A DNA stretch of 15,640 nt from JBAYZQ01 sp041672385 (GCA_041672385.1 JBAYZQ010000034.1:1-15640); one strand, 5' to 3'; shown: positions 5,667 through 14,482, numbered from the stretch's first letter. Notes: generated by a model not told the origin, from the sequence alone. Program-made: numbers and translations.

Positions 5667-8602
5667 TTGATTCAATTAAAGAGGCTAATAACACTGCTTT
5701 CATTGACTTTAATACACCTTGCGAAGAAAATTTTAGAACAAAACTAATCTTAAATGATAACCCAAATAAAAAAATACTTTCTACAATTTTAAAAGAACTT
5801 AGAACCTGTACTTCTTTTGAATGGTCTGTAGCTTTTATAACTGAAGGTGGACTACAATGTTTATTAAATACCTTAAAAGAGTTAGAAGAAAAGAATATTC
5901 CAGGAAGAATTATTACAACAACCTATCTTGAATTTACTAATCCCTATGTAATTGAAAAACTACATACTCAATTTAAAAATATTCAAATAAAAGTTTCTCA
6001 ACTTAATTTCCATGCTAAAGGATATTCTTTCAACCATGAAAATTATAATTCTACAATAATTGGAAGTGCAAATCTAACCGCAGCAGCTCTAAACTCTACA
6101 AAAGAATTGAATATCTTAATCAATTCTACTAAAAAAGGGGAAATATTAAACGAACTTCAAAAAGAATTTAAAAGCCAATGGGAAAACGCATCTGACGTTT
6201 CTCCTGCTTTCTTAGATCATTACAAAAAAATCTGGGAAAACACAAATTTTAAAAAAAATAATCAAACCCATCAAGAAGAAATAAGTCAAACAATAAAGCC
6301 CAACTCTATGCAAATCACTGCTTTACAAGCACTTGAAGAATTACGCAAGAAAGGTTTGAATAAAGCTCTTATTGTTTCTGCAACAGGAACTGGAAAAACT
6401 TTTCTCTGTGCCTTTGATGTTAAAAGTTATAAGCCAAAAACTTTTTTATACATTGTACATAGAGAAATGATTGCTAATAAATCCATGGAAAGTTTTAAAG
6501 CAGTTTTAGGAGAAGATTTAAAATGTTCTATCTTTGGAGGAGGGAAAGAAAATATTGAAAAACCTTTCCAATTCTCTATGATCCAAACTCTAGCAAACAA
6601 TCTTGATAAGTTTTCTCCCAATCACTTTGATTACATAATCGTAGACGAAGCCCATCGAGTAATGGCTCCTTCTTATCAAAAAGTTTTAAACTACTTCAAA
6701 CCTAAATTCCTTCTTGGTATGACTGCAACTCCCGAACGAACTGATAACCAAGAAATCTACAGCATGTTTGGAAATAATATTGCCTACGAAATTCGTTTAA
6801 ACCAAGCACTTGAAGAAAATTTGCTTTGTGATTTTCACTATTATGGAATTACTGATTGGACAATTAATGGAGAAAGCGTAGACGAAAATACCAAACTTAA
6901 TAGTTTGGTTTCACCAATAAGAGCAAATCACATAAAAGAAACTTTAAATCTTTATACCTTTAAAAAAGAAAAAGCTAGAGGGCTAATCTTTTGCAGTAGA
7001 AATGAAGAAGCAAAACAACTTTGCATCGAATTGAACAACTTAGGTATAAAAACAATAACTTTAGATGGAAATAATAGTGAAGAAGAAAGAGAAGATGCAA
7101 TAAACAAACTTGAAAGCTACCAAATAAATTATATTATTACCGTAGATATCTTCAATGAAGGCGTTGATATTCCTTTCTTAAACCAAATTCTAATGTTACG
7201 GCCTACAAAATCTGCAATCATATTTGTACAACAACTTGGAAGAGGATTAAGAAAATTCCCTGATAAAAACTCACTTACTGTGATTGATTTCATTGGAAAT
7301 TATGAAAACAACTTCTTTATTCCAATTGCTCTTTTTGGAGACTCTTCATACAAAAAGGACAATTTAAGAAAACATCTAGTTAATGGGAATCTTGGCATTT
7401 ATGGAAATTCTACAATCGATTTTGATAGAATAGCAAAACAAAGAATATATTATGCAATTGACAAAGCAAATTTTTCTAGAATCAAATTTTTAAAAGAGCA
7501 ATATTTAGAATTAAAGAGAAGTTTAAATAGAATACCAAAACTAATCGATTTTGAAACTCAAAATACAATCTCACCACTTATGTTTTTAAATAATATTAAT
7601 TATAAAACTTATTATGAATTGAAGGCAAAATTTGAAAGTCTAGACTTAACTAATTGTAAACTCTCGAAAACACATTTACAAAGTCTCTCTTTTTTTTCCA
7701 AAATATTACCTGAAGGCCTTAGATTAGAAGAAACAGTAATAATAAAGCTTCTATTAGATAATAAAACCATAACAATAGATGATATACAAAAATACTGCAT
7801 AAATAAATATAACTTACCTTCTCCTTCCATAGAATCAATTAATTCAGCAATTTGGATACTTACGAATAATTTCCTTGTTAAAAAACAAAGAGATAATTTT
7901 GGAAATATTTCATATATTCAGAAGATAGAAAATAAAATTACCAAAACTAATGACTTTATTAATCTCTTCCAAAATAAAATTTATCTTGAGGAACTTCAAG
8001 ATTTAATTGAAGTAAGTGAGGCAGAATACTTACATTATGCCAAAGCAAAAGATGCCCTTTTGATGGAAAATGGCTTAATTTTATACCGAAAATATATGCG
8101 TCGTGATGTTATTAGGCTATTAAATTGGAAAAAAAATGAAGAAGGCACAGTAAATGGTTATAAAATAGATAAAGAAACTAATACCTGTCCTCTTTTTGTA
8201 ACCTATTATAAAGATAGCGAAAACATTTCTTCCTCAATAGATTATGCAGACCGTTTTGTTTCAGAAAAAGAATTCATATGGGAATCAAAAAGTAACAGAA
8301 CTGTCTCAAGCCAAGAATTAAAACCTTTGATTAATCAAATAAACTCAAAGGTTAAAATTCTTTTATTCATTCAAAAAAGCAACAATGAAGGTTCAGATTT
8401 CTACTATATGGGAAATTTAGAAACCCTCTCACAAAAAAACTTAGTAAAAAATGACAGCAAAAATACAAAAGTTGTTGAATTTCATTATAAAATGGAAAAC
8501 CCAGTTTCATTTGAAATTTATTCATACATCACTTCCCCTGTTTTAAAAACAAACAAGGGAAAAGATAACAGTAAAGATTTAGATAAGAACAAAATTGTCT
8601 AG
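5651..8602 (+). CDS. PLD nuclease - SF2 helicase - DUF3427 protein
   Basis: A 983-residue cytoplasmic protein joining a phospholipase-D-type nuclease module to a DNA/RNA helicase. Residues 40-190 are the PLD-like part: His121-x-Lys123 in FHAKGYSF, then IGSANLT at 137-143; only one such motif is seen, so an active site would need a dimer. Residues 215-560 are a superfamily 2 helicase: Walker A SATGTGKT (243-250), DEAH (332-335), TAT (358-360), the NEGVDIP strand of motif V (502-508) and QQLGRGLR, motif VI (527-534). Residues 570-965 match DUF3427, with YRKYMRRDVIRLLNW (812-826), CPLFVTY and SKSNRTVSSQEL near 879-890, and GSDFYYMG. All motifs are intact. The ATG lies within the Nudix gene, preceded by GGGAAA. 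The architecture recalls PLD-plus-helicase restriction systems of the NgoAVII/CglI kind, but no methyltransferase is nearby. Antiviral or genome-maintenance activity is inference. Confidence 0.88.
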   Translation: MQKDVIDSIKEANNTAFIDFNTPCEENFRTKLILNDNPNKKILSTILKELRTCTSFEWSVAFITEGGLQCLLNTLKELEEKNIPGRIITTTYLEFTNPYVIEKLHTQFKNIQIKVSQLNFHAKGYSFNHENYNSTIIGSANLTAAALNSTKELNILINSTKKGEILNELQKEFKSQWENASDVSPAFLDHYKKIWENTNFKKNNQTHQEEISQTIKPNSMQITALQALEELRKKGLNKALIVSATGTGKTFLCAFDVKSYKPKTFLYIVHREMIANKSMESFKAVLGEDLKCSIFGGGKENIEKPFQFSMIQTLANNLDKFSPNHFDYIIVDEAHRVMAPSYQKVLNYFKPKFLLGMTATPERTDNQEIYSMFGNNIAYEIRLNQALEENLLCDFHYYGITDWTINGESVDENTKLNSLVSPIRANHIKETLNLYTFKKEKARGLIFCSRNEEAKQLCIELNNLGIKTITLDGNNSEEEREDAINKLESYQINYIITVDIFNEGVDIPFLNQILMLRPTKSAIIFVQQLGRGLRKFPDKNSLTVIDFIGNYENNFFIPIALFGDSSYKKDNLRKHLVNGNLGIYGNSTIDFDRIAKQRIYYAIDKANFSRIKFLKEQYLELKRSLNRIPKLIDFETQNTISPLMFLNNINYKTYYELKAKFESLDLTNCKLSKTHLQSLSFFSKILPEGLRLEETVIIKLLLDNKTITIDDIQKYCINKYNLPSPSIESINSAIWILTNNFLVKKQRDNFGNISYIQKIENKITKTNDFINLFQNKIYLEELQDLIEVSEAEYLHYAKAKDALLMENGLILYRKYMRRDVIRLLNWKKNEEGTVNGYKIDKETNTCPLFVTYYKDSENISSSIDYADRFVSEKEFIWESKSNRTVSSQELKPLINQINSKVKILLFIQKSNNEGSDFYYMGNLETLSQKNLVKNDSKNTKVVEFHYKMENPVSFEIYSYITSPVLKTNKGKDNSKDLDKNKIV

Positions 8603-10197
8603 TTTAAAACTCTAGCTTCATAAGGTAGTAGGAAGGTGTTGTCAGGATTCTCAACATTATCTAAAATAATATTTTTTAAAGATTGATCTTCAATTTTTAC
8701 CTTTTTATCAGTCATATTACAGATTATGCGAACTTTCTTTTCTCCTAAAACTCGATCATAAGCAAAAAGACTATCTGAATCTTCCATAATTAAATTGAAG
8801 TCGCCTTTAATAATAATTTCATTTGTTGTTTTTAATTTAATTAACTTCTTGTAATAATTTAAAACTGAGAACTCCTGTTTTTCCTCATCTTGAGCATTAA
8901 AATGTTTATAATCTGGATTTACTCCAATCCATGGTTCTACCTCAGAAAAACCTGCATATTTAGTTTTATTCCATTGCATTGGAGTTCTTGCATTATCTCG
9001 ACCTTTTTTTAGAATACTTTTAAAGGCCCAATCTTTATCTTCAGCATTATTATAAAAATTTAAACTTTCAAGGTCTCTAAGTTCATCAACTTTAGTAAAT
9101 GGAACATTTGCCATTCCCAGTTCTTCTCCTTGATAAATAAAAGAAGTCCCTTTAAGCAAATGAACTGCAGTACCTAACATCTTTGCACTTCTTATTCTAA
9201 ACTCTTCAGTACTTACATTTCCAAATCTAGAAACACTTCTAGGTTGATCATGATTGGAAAGAAATAAACTATTCCATTTTAAGGTTTTTTGCCAAGAAGA
9301 AAGAATATCTCTAAAGGTTTTCACATTAAAAGGTTTTATATGCCATTTATCTCCATCACTGTCCATATCCATAAGATCAAATTGGAAAATCATATCTAGT
9401 TCTTTCCCATCTTGAACCAAAGAAGGAGCATTTTCTTTATTTGTAAAAGGCGTTTCACCTACACACATACAATCTCTTCCAACAAAGCACGTTTGACGCA
9501 TTTCTTTAAGATAATCATGCATTTTTGGTTGCATTGCAAAATATTCAGGAGAAAATACATAACCTTCACCTTTTCCATCCGGAAGACCCTTAGCTTTAGC
9601 AATAAGATTAATAACATCCATTCTAAAACCATCAACACCTTTTTCCAGCCAACGATTAATCATGGCATAAATTTCATTCCTAACATCTGAGTTTTCCCAG
9701 TTCAAGTCAGGCTGTTTTTCTGAAAACAGATGAAGATACCACTGTTTCCTAGTTTTTGAATAAGACCAGGCTGAAGGAACAAAAAATGACGCCCAATTGT
9801 TTGGTTTGTCTCTCCAAATATAAAAATCTGAAAATTCGTTTTTCATATTGCTAGAAGACATTCTAAACCAACGATGTTCATCAGAAGTATGATTAACTAC
9901 AAGGTCCATAATAAGTTTTATATTTCGCTTGTGAAGTTTTTCAACTAGTTCATCAAAGTCTTCCATTTTTCCAAAATCTTCCATTATTTTTTCATAATTT
10001 CTAATATCATATCCCATATCATCATTTGGAGAATCATAAACTGGGTTCAACCAAATAGCTCCAACCCCCAAACTTGAAAAATAATCAAGTTTGTTTATTA
10101 TACCTCTTAAATCACCGATTCCATCATTATTGCTATCGGCAAAACTACGTGGATAAACTTGATATACAACTCTTTCTTCCCACCATTTTCTGCTCAT
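8599..10197 (-). CDS. GH13 alpha-glucosidase, probable oligo-1,6-glucosidase
   Basis: A 532-residue cytoplasmic enzyme of glycoside hydrolase family 13 (oligo-1,6-glucosidase/dextran glucosidase group) that releases glucose from the non-reducing end of alpha-glucosides. The order is: start WWEERVVYQVYPRSF; calcium loop DSNNDGIGD (21-29); region I DLVVNH (98-103); region V QPDLNWEN (163-170); nucleophile Asp194 in GFRMDV; acid/base Glu248 in CVGETP; Asp317 in SNHDQ; ARTPMQW (403-409); and a C-terminal beta domain. The residue after the nucleophile is Val195. In this group Val at that site goes with alpha-1,6 and Thr with alpha-1,4 preference, so isomaltose-type substrates are likely. No signal peptide is present. 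The ATG shares one base with the stop of the regulator gene (TAATG), with GGAGAG upstream. It is the last gene of the operon. Confidence 0.92.
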   Translation of the reverse strand: MSRKWWEERVVYQVYPRSFADSNNDGIGDLRGIINKLDYFSSLGVGAIWLNPVYDSPNDDMGYDIRNYEKIMEDFGKMEDFDELVEKLHKRNIKLIMDLVVNHTSDEHRWFRMSSSNMKNEFSDFYIWRDKPNNWASFFVPSAWSYSKTRKQWYLHLFSEKQPDLNWENSDVRNEIYAMINRWLEKGVDGFRMDVINLIAKAKGLPDGKGEGYVFSPEYFAMQPKMHDYLKEMRQTCFVGRDCMCVGETPFTNKENAPSLVQDGKELDMIFQFDLMDMDSDGDKWHIKPFNVKTFRDILSSWQKTLKWNSLFLSNHDQPRSVSRFGNVSTEEFRIRSAKMLGTAVHLLKGTSFIYQGEELGMANVPFTKVDELRDLESLNFYNNAEDKDWAFKSILKKGRDNARTPMQWNKTKYAGFSEVEPWIGVNPDYKHFNAQDEEKQEFSVLNYYKKLIKLKTTNEIIIKGDFNLIMEDSDSLFAYDRVLGEKKVRIICNMTDKKVKIEDQSLKNIILDNVENPDNTFLLPYEARVLN

Positions 10198-11099
10198 TAG
10201 ACTCTCCTTTTTCTTTTGTAATACTCTGTTGCAGTCATTCCTGTTTCTTTGTGAAACAACTTTGAAAAATAATATTTATCAGGAAAACCAACCATTTCTC
10301 CAACTTGTCCAAACGAAAGATTTGTTGTTGCAATCAATTCTTTTGAATTTTTTATTCTTAAGCTGTTAAGATATCTAAAAATTGTATTCCCCGTAAACTG
10401 TGAAAATATACGATTTAAATAGTCAAAATTCATATCCATTTCAATCTCAATATCACTACTTTTTATTTTCTTAGTATAATTATTGTTCAAATAATTCAAT
10501 AATTCCTCTGTAAGAATTTCACCTTTATGTTTTTGTTCTGCAGTCCCAACTTTTGCTAAAATAAATTCATGTGCTACCTCACAAAGAAAGCTTAAAAACT
10601 CTACTGAGACTCGTTGCTTGTAAAGCTCTTCCCTGTTTTGATAAAGCTTTATGATATTTCTATTTTTTTCTCTAAAATCAATATGAGAAATCTTAAAGAC
10701 CTTTGGAAGATAGGAAATTCCGTCAGTAGGAGTTTTTTCTGAAAGACAATAACTAAGTTTACTTGCTCTCCTTTTCTCTAACATCTTTGGAATAATTTCT
10801 TTTTCAGTTAAATCTGAGGAAAAAAGACCAGAATCGGAAAAATGAAAATAATAATAATCACAAATTGCAGAAGCATAACCTTCATGTTGCAACCCCGGTT
10901 CCAATATAAAAAAATCTCCTGCTTCAAGATGATATCGAACAATATCCTCTTTTATAAACATTTCTCCATCTATTATAACATAGACAACATACTCTTTTTG
11001 AAGTTTTCTTTGAAAGTGTATCCAAGGTTTTGAATATTTAATACGACCTACCATACGGACTGTAGGTAATATTTCAGTATCCAATGAATACATTTCCAT
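10197..11099 (-). CDS. AraC-family transcriptional regulator with N-terminal cupin-like sensor
   Basis: A 300-residue DNA-binding protein. Residues 35-85 form a cupin-like AraC sensor region (VIIDGEMFIKED, LEAGDFFILEPGLQHEGY). After a helical linker, residues 192-300 carry the double helix-turn-helix: SSDIEIEMDMNFDYLNRIFSQ in the first half, and FGQVGEMVGFPDKYYFSKLF with the FHKETGMTATEYY ending in the second, the classic AraC C-terminal signature. The frame is open from a TTG at 11123, but the ATG at 11099 has GGAG 7 nt upstream and begins 4 bp after the preceding stop, so it is chosen. Its stop shares a base with the GH13 start. The position inside the operon implies it controls this operon, probably as a sugar-responsive activator, and amplifies its own synthesis. 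The operator must lie outside the window, upstream of the binding-protein gene. Confidence 0.9.
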   Translation of the reverse strand: MEMYSLDTEILPTVRMVGRIKYSKPWIHFQRKLQKEYVVYVIIDGEMFIKEDIVRYHLEAGDFFILEPGLQHEGYASAICDYYYFHFSDSGLFSSDLTEKEIIPKMLEKRRASKLSYCLSEKTPTDGISYLPKVFKISHIDFREKNRNIIKLYQNREELYKQRVSVEFLSFLCEVAHEFILAKVGTAEQKHKGEILTEELLNYLNNNYTKKIKSSDIEIEMDMNFDYLNRIFSQFTGNTIFRYLNSLRIKNSKELIATTNLSFGQVGEMVGFPDKYYFSKLFHKETGMTATEYYKRKRRV

Positions 11100-11103
11100 A
11101 ATT

Positions 11104-12705
11104 TTACTCCATATCAATAACAACCATTGTCCAGAACTGAAGTTTTGGAACCTTAACCGAATATAATCGACCTTGCTCTATTATAGCATAATCAAAGTTC
11201 AATTTGAAAGGTCTAATGTCTTCAAAATCAGGGCTAGCTGTCCATATATTTTTGATTTTCCTATTTAATCGAATCTTTAAAAGAATATCTTCAACAAGAG
11301 TAGAATTTTCTTTTCCTTTATTCCATAAATTGTTATTAGAAGTCAAATTAATTAATTGACAATTTATTCTATTTTTGGTCTCACTTATTATAGTCCAAAC
11401 TTTATCACCATCCCCATTTGAGGAAAATTTTACAGCTTGAGAAGAAAAAATGATATCTTCATTAATACCACCACAAGCAGTAAAAGAAACATTAACCCCA
11501 GTATCCTTGTAAAGTAATTTTTTATAGGCAACTGAAAAATCAAAATACCTAACACTTATAGATACGAAGCTTTCTCTTAATTTGGAATAATCAGCATAAT
11601 AACTATTTGAAAGAAGAGCCTTGTCTTCGCCCATTACCAGTTGAGTTCCACCAGATGCATTTATTGTTGCAAAAGTAAGTCTCCATGCATTTTCAGCATT
11701 AATTTGATTTTCATTCCTGAAAGGTTCTATATAACAGGCCAAAACAACATTATCATGCCCAAGAAGCTTTGCTTTTTTTATAAGCAAAAATAAATCAAAA
11801 TAGGAATTATGAGGAGGCCAAACTTCAATATAAGCAGCATCACTACACTTTGAAACAGTTTCGGTAGGCCAATCGTTTACAGCGTTGAAGATAATTCCAT
11901 TATCTTCCCCCTCTTTTTTTACAGCCTTTTCTACTTTTTCCATAAGGTATGGTATTTCTTCTCCAAGAAAAACATTATCCCCTTCAAAGTTGCAACCTGT
12001 TTTTGGAAAACCATAAGTGTCCATGTGAATTCCTTTAAAACCAATTTCCTTAATTGCCTTTATAAATTCTTCAGTTATATAATTACTCCAACCCTTTTCC
12101 CGTGAAATATCCATATAATAAAGCCAATCTGCAAATTTAAGAGGCTTTCCATCAATTGTGTACAACCCCCATTGAGGATGTTTTGAAAAAACCTTTTCGG
12201 TTGCTGCATAAATAGCTCCATAAGCAAAAGGTCTCATTCCTGATTGACAACATCTTTTTACTTTATCACGAATAACATCTAAATTTATTTTTCTATTTAA
12301 AGGATCTAAATACTCTTTTTCCTTAGAAATAAGATCATCATGACGAAACATCCAATCATAAAATTGAACAGTATTAATATGAAGTCGACAAAGACTCTCT
12401 ATTTCTTTTCCATTTGAAGGTTTTTCAAAATCTGATAAAAAACCATAAAGAACTGTTTTATCTTCCTTTTCATCAATCGAAAAAGCTCCCTGATAAGGCC
12501 CTATAGAAATTATGTAACTTCCTTTTTTGAGGTCTGAAAAACAATAAATATTCTCATTTTCTGTTGTTTTTAACGAATATAAGCTATTATCTAGTATTTC
12601 ACATTCTCTTTGAAGAACAACTTTATATTTATCTTTATTTGTATAAATGATAACATTATCACCAGCAATATATTTTGCCTTATTGAAAATCAAATTTGTA
12701 TTCAT
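11104..12705 (-). CDS. GH66-family glycoside hydrolase (dextranase/cycloisomaltooligosaccharide type), cytoplasmic
   Basis: A 533-residue protein matching glycoside hydrolase family 66, which contains endo-dextranases and cycloisomaltooligosaccharide glucanotransferases acting on alpha-1,6 glucan. It has an N-terminal beta domain (about 1-82), a TIM barrel (about 85-390) and a C-terminal beta domain (about 400-533). Barrel landmarks are YGFLSDF (87-93), INTVQFYDWMFRHDD (110-124), MRPFAYGAIYAA, the probable nucleophile Asp229 in GIHMDTYGFP, FNAVNDW, and the probable acid/base Glu294 in AYIEVWPP, equivalent to the known GH66 catalytic pair. There is no signal peptide and no room for the carbohydrate-binding inserts of secreted family members, which are usually much longer. 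It therefore acts inside the cell on imported oligosaccharides. AAAGG, overlapping the permease stop, lies 6 nt before the ATG. Hydrolase versus transglycosylase cannot be decided. Confidence 0.82.
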   Translation of the reverse strand: MNTNLIFNKAKYIAGDNVIIYTNKDKYKVVLQRECEILDNSLYSLKTTENENIYCFSDLKKGSYIISIGPYQGAFSIDEKEDKTVLYGFLSDFEKPSNGKEIESLCRLHINTVQFYDWMFRHDDLISKEKEYLDPLNRKINLDVIRDKVKRCCQSGMRPFAYGAIYAATEKVFSKHPQWGLYTIDGKPLKFADWLYYMDISREKGWSNYITEEFIKAIKEIGFKGIHMDTYGFPKTGCNFEGDNVFLGEEIPYLMEKVEKAVKKEGEDNGIIFNAVNDWPTETVSKCSDAAYIEVWPPHNSYFDLFLLIKKAKLLGHDNVVLACYIEPFRNENQINAENAWRLTFATINASGGTQLVMGEDKALLSNSYYADYSKLRESFVSISVRYFDFSVAYKKLLYKDTGVNVSFTACGGINEDIIFSSQAVKFSSNGDGDKVWTIISETKNRINCQLINLTSNNNLWNKGKENSTLVEDILLKIRLNRKIKNIWTASPDFEDIRPFKLNFDYAIIEQGRLYSVKVPKLQFWTMVVIDME

Positions 12706-12707
12706 AA

Positions 12708-13550
12708 TTAACCTTTAATAGCGCCTTGAGAAAGTCCGCCAATAACCATTTTTTTCTGAGAAACTATAAAAATAATAACAACTGGAATTAAAGCCAGAAT
12801 TGAGGCCGAAAATACCCATTCCCATCGGGTAGAATGTTCACCATTCAATCTTTGAAGAAGCAAAGGAAGAGTAATCATCTTTTCATTGGCTCCAACTAAA
12901 ACTTTGGCTGTAAAATATTCTTCCCAAAAACCTTGGAAAGCAAAGATACTCATTGTACCAATTGCAGGAGTCGACAATGGTAATAGAATTTTAAAGAAAA
13001 TTGTTCCATGACCCCCACCATCAATAATTACTGATTCAGAAAGATCTTTTGGAATACCCCTAAAGAAATTCCTTAAAAAGAAAGTATTTCCACATATACA
13101 AGTAGAGACATAAACCAAAATAAGACCGCCTCTTGTTCCTATAAGACTTGTATCTGTAAAAGGAATTCTCAGAGCTTTTAATATAATAAATTGTGGAATT
13201 ATATTTAAAAATCCAGGAAGCATCAAAGTAAAAAGATAAACAGCAAAGATAAAATCTCTTCCTTTAAATTTTATTCTTGCAAACCCATAAGCTGACAATG
13301 TTGAAATAAAGATTGCAAAACACATTGTGATAAACGTGTTTACAATACTATTGATTACCGCCATTGGAAATAGAGGCATTTGTAAAACATGTTGATACCC
13401 TACAAAATTAAAACTAGAAGGTAAAAGTCTTGGGGGATCAGGTAAAACATAACTAAAAGTCTCAAACGAATTAGAAATCATAAACAAAAAAGGAACCGAG
13501 AATAATAGTAAAAAAAACAAAAGGATAATCCAAATAATTACTTGTTTCAT
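12708..13550 (-). CDS. ABC sugar transporter permease, MalG type
   Basis: A 280-residue inner-membrane permease of the carbohydrate uptake CUT1 group. Hydrophobic helices are visible near residues 5-25, 65-90, 98-122, 140-160, 195-210 and 245-265. The cytoplasmic EAA loop that docks onto the ATPase is at about 171-195 (SESVIIDGGG, then LPLSTPAIG). The C-terminus GGLSQGAIKG is typical of MalG-type subunits. The start overlaps the upstream permease stop in ATGA, and GGAGG lies 8 nt before the ATG, so translation is likely coupled. Its stop is 2 bp before the GH66 start. Confidence 0.93.
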   Translation of the reverse strand: MKQVIIWIILLFFLLLFSVPFLFMISNSFETFSYVLPDPPRLLPSSFNFVGYQHVLQMPLFPMAVINSIVNTFITMCFAIFISTLSAYGFARIKFKGRDFIFAVYLFTLMLPGFLNIIPQFIILKALRIPFTDTSLIGTRGGLILVYVSTCICGNTFFLRNFFRGIPKDLSESVIIDGGGHGTIFFKILLPLSTPAIGTMSIFAFQGFWEEYFTAKVLVGANEKMITLPLLLQRLNGEHSTRWEWVFSASILALIPVVIIFIVSQKKMVIGGLSQGAIKG

Positions 13551-14473
13551 AAGGACCCCTCCTGATTGTCTAATTTAAAAGCTTTGTTCATAACAAGTGT
13601 CAGTAGTACAATGGTAATTGAACTAATAAGACCAACAGCTGAAGCTTGTCCAAACTGGAATTTTCCAAAAGCTCTATCATAAAGCATGTATTGAAGTACG
13701 CTTGTTTTTCCATTAGGACCACCACTAGTTAGTAACATAACCTGGAGGAACACATTAAAAGATCCAATTATCATATTTACCAAAACAAAGAATGTTGTCG
13801 GTTTAAGACTTGGAACAGTAATGAATCTAAATTTTTGCCAAGTTGAAGCCCCATCTAAATCGGCTGCCTCATAAAGTATATCTGGAATGGATTGTAAGGC
13901 TGCTAGATAAATCAACATTGACCATCCAGTATTTTTCCAAATTCCCATTAACCAGATTGCTGCATTACCTGACCACTCCCTAAGGAGCCATGGAATATAA
14001 TTTGGAATAACATGAATTATATCAACTAGAAAATAATTGATTAAACCTCTATTAGAATTATTAAACATGTACTTAAAAACTAGAGAGACTATAACCCAAG
14101 AGGTAATTACAGGGAGGTAAAAGCCAACCTTGAAGATGCTTCCACCTCTCTTTAAATTATTAATAAGATAACTGAAAATCATTCCCCCAAAAACAATAAA
14201 TGGAACAGTAACTATGGCATAAAGAAAGTTATTCCTATAAGCATACCAGAACTCTTTATTTGATTCTGTAAATATTACTTTAAAGTTTTCTAACCCAATA
14301 AAAGTAATATTTCCTTGAACAATTTGATAATTAGAAAAAGCTATCCTAATTGTGAATATCATAGGAAAGAGTACAAAGATTGATATCAAGACCAATCCTG
14401 GTAAAACAAAAGGGAAAGAATATCTCCAACCATTCAAATCCCTTCTGCTATAGTTTTTTATTCTGTATACCAT
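13547..14473 (-). CDS. ABC sugar transporter permease, MalF/UgpA type
   Basis: A 308-residue inner-membrane permease that pairs with the MalG-type subunit encoded next. The N-terminal helix region (residues 19-42, YSFPFVLPGLVLI) is typical of the family. The EAA loop is clear at 201-225 (YEAADLDGAS, then ITVPSLKP), as is the GGPNGKTSVLQYMLYDRAF segment (251-269) before the last helix. It lacks the long periplasmic insertion of enteric MalF, as usual for CUT1 systems. The ATG is 9 bp after the binding-protein stop; the ribosome site is weak (AGG 9 nt upstream), suggesting coupling to the upstream gene. Confidence 0.93.
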   Translation of the reverse strand: MVYRIKNYSRRDLNGWRYSFPFVLPGLVLISIFVLFPMIFTIRIAFSNYQIVQGNITFIGLENFKVIFTESNKEFWYAYRNNFLYAIVTVPFIVFGGMIFSYLINNLKRGGSIFKVGFYLPVITSWVIVSLVFKYMFNNSNRGLINYFLVDIIHVIPNYIPWLLREWSGNAAIWLMGIWKNTGWSMLIYLAALQSIPDILYEAADLDGASTWQKFRFITVPSLKPTTFFVLVNMIIGSFNVFLQVMLLTSGGPNGKTSVLQYMLYDRAFGKFQFGQASAVGLISSITIVLLTLVMNKAFKLDNQEGSL

Positions 14474-14482
14474 TACAACAAC

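Noticed and set aside
11100..11123. TTG start extending the AraC regulator into GH66
   Set aside because: The ATG at 11099 has GGAG at ideal distance. The longer form would have no visible ribosome site.
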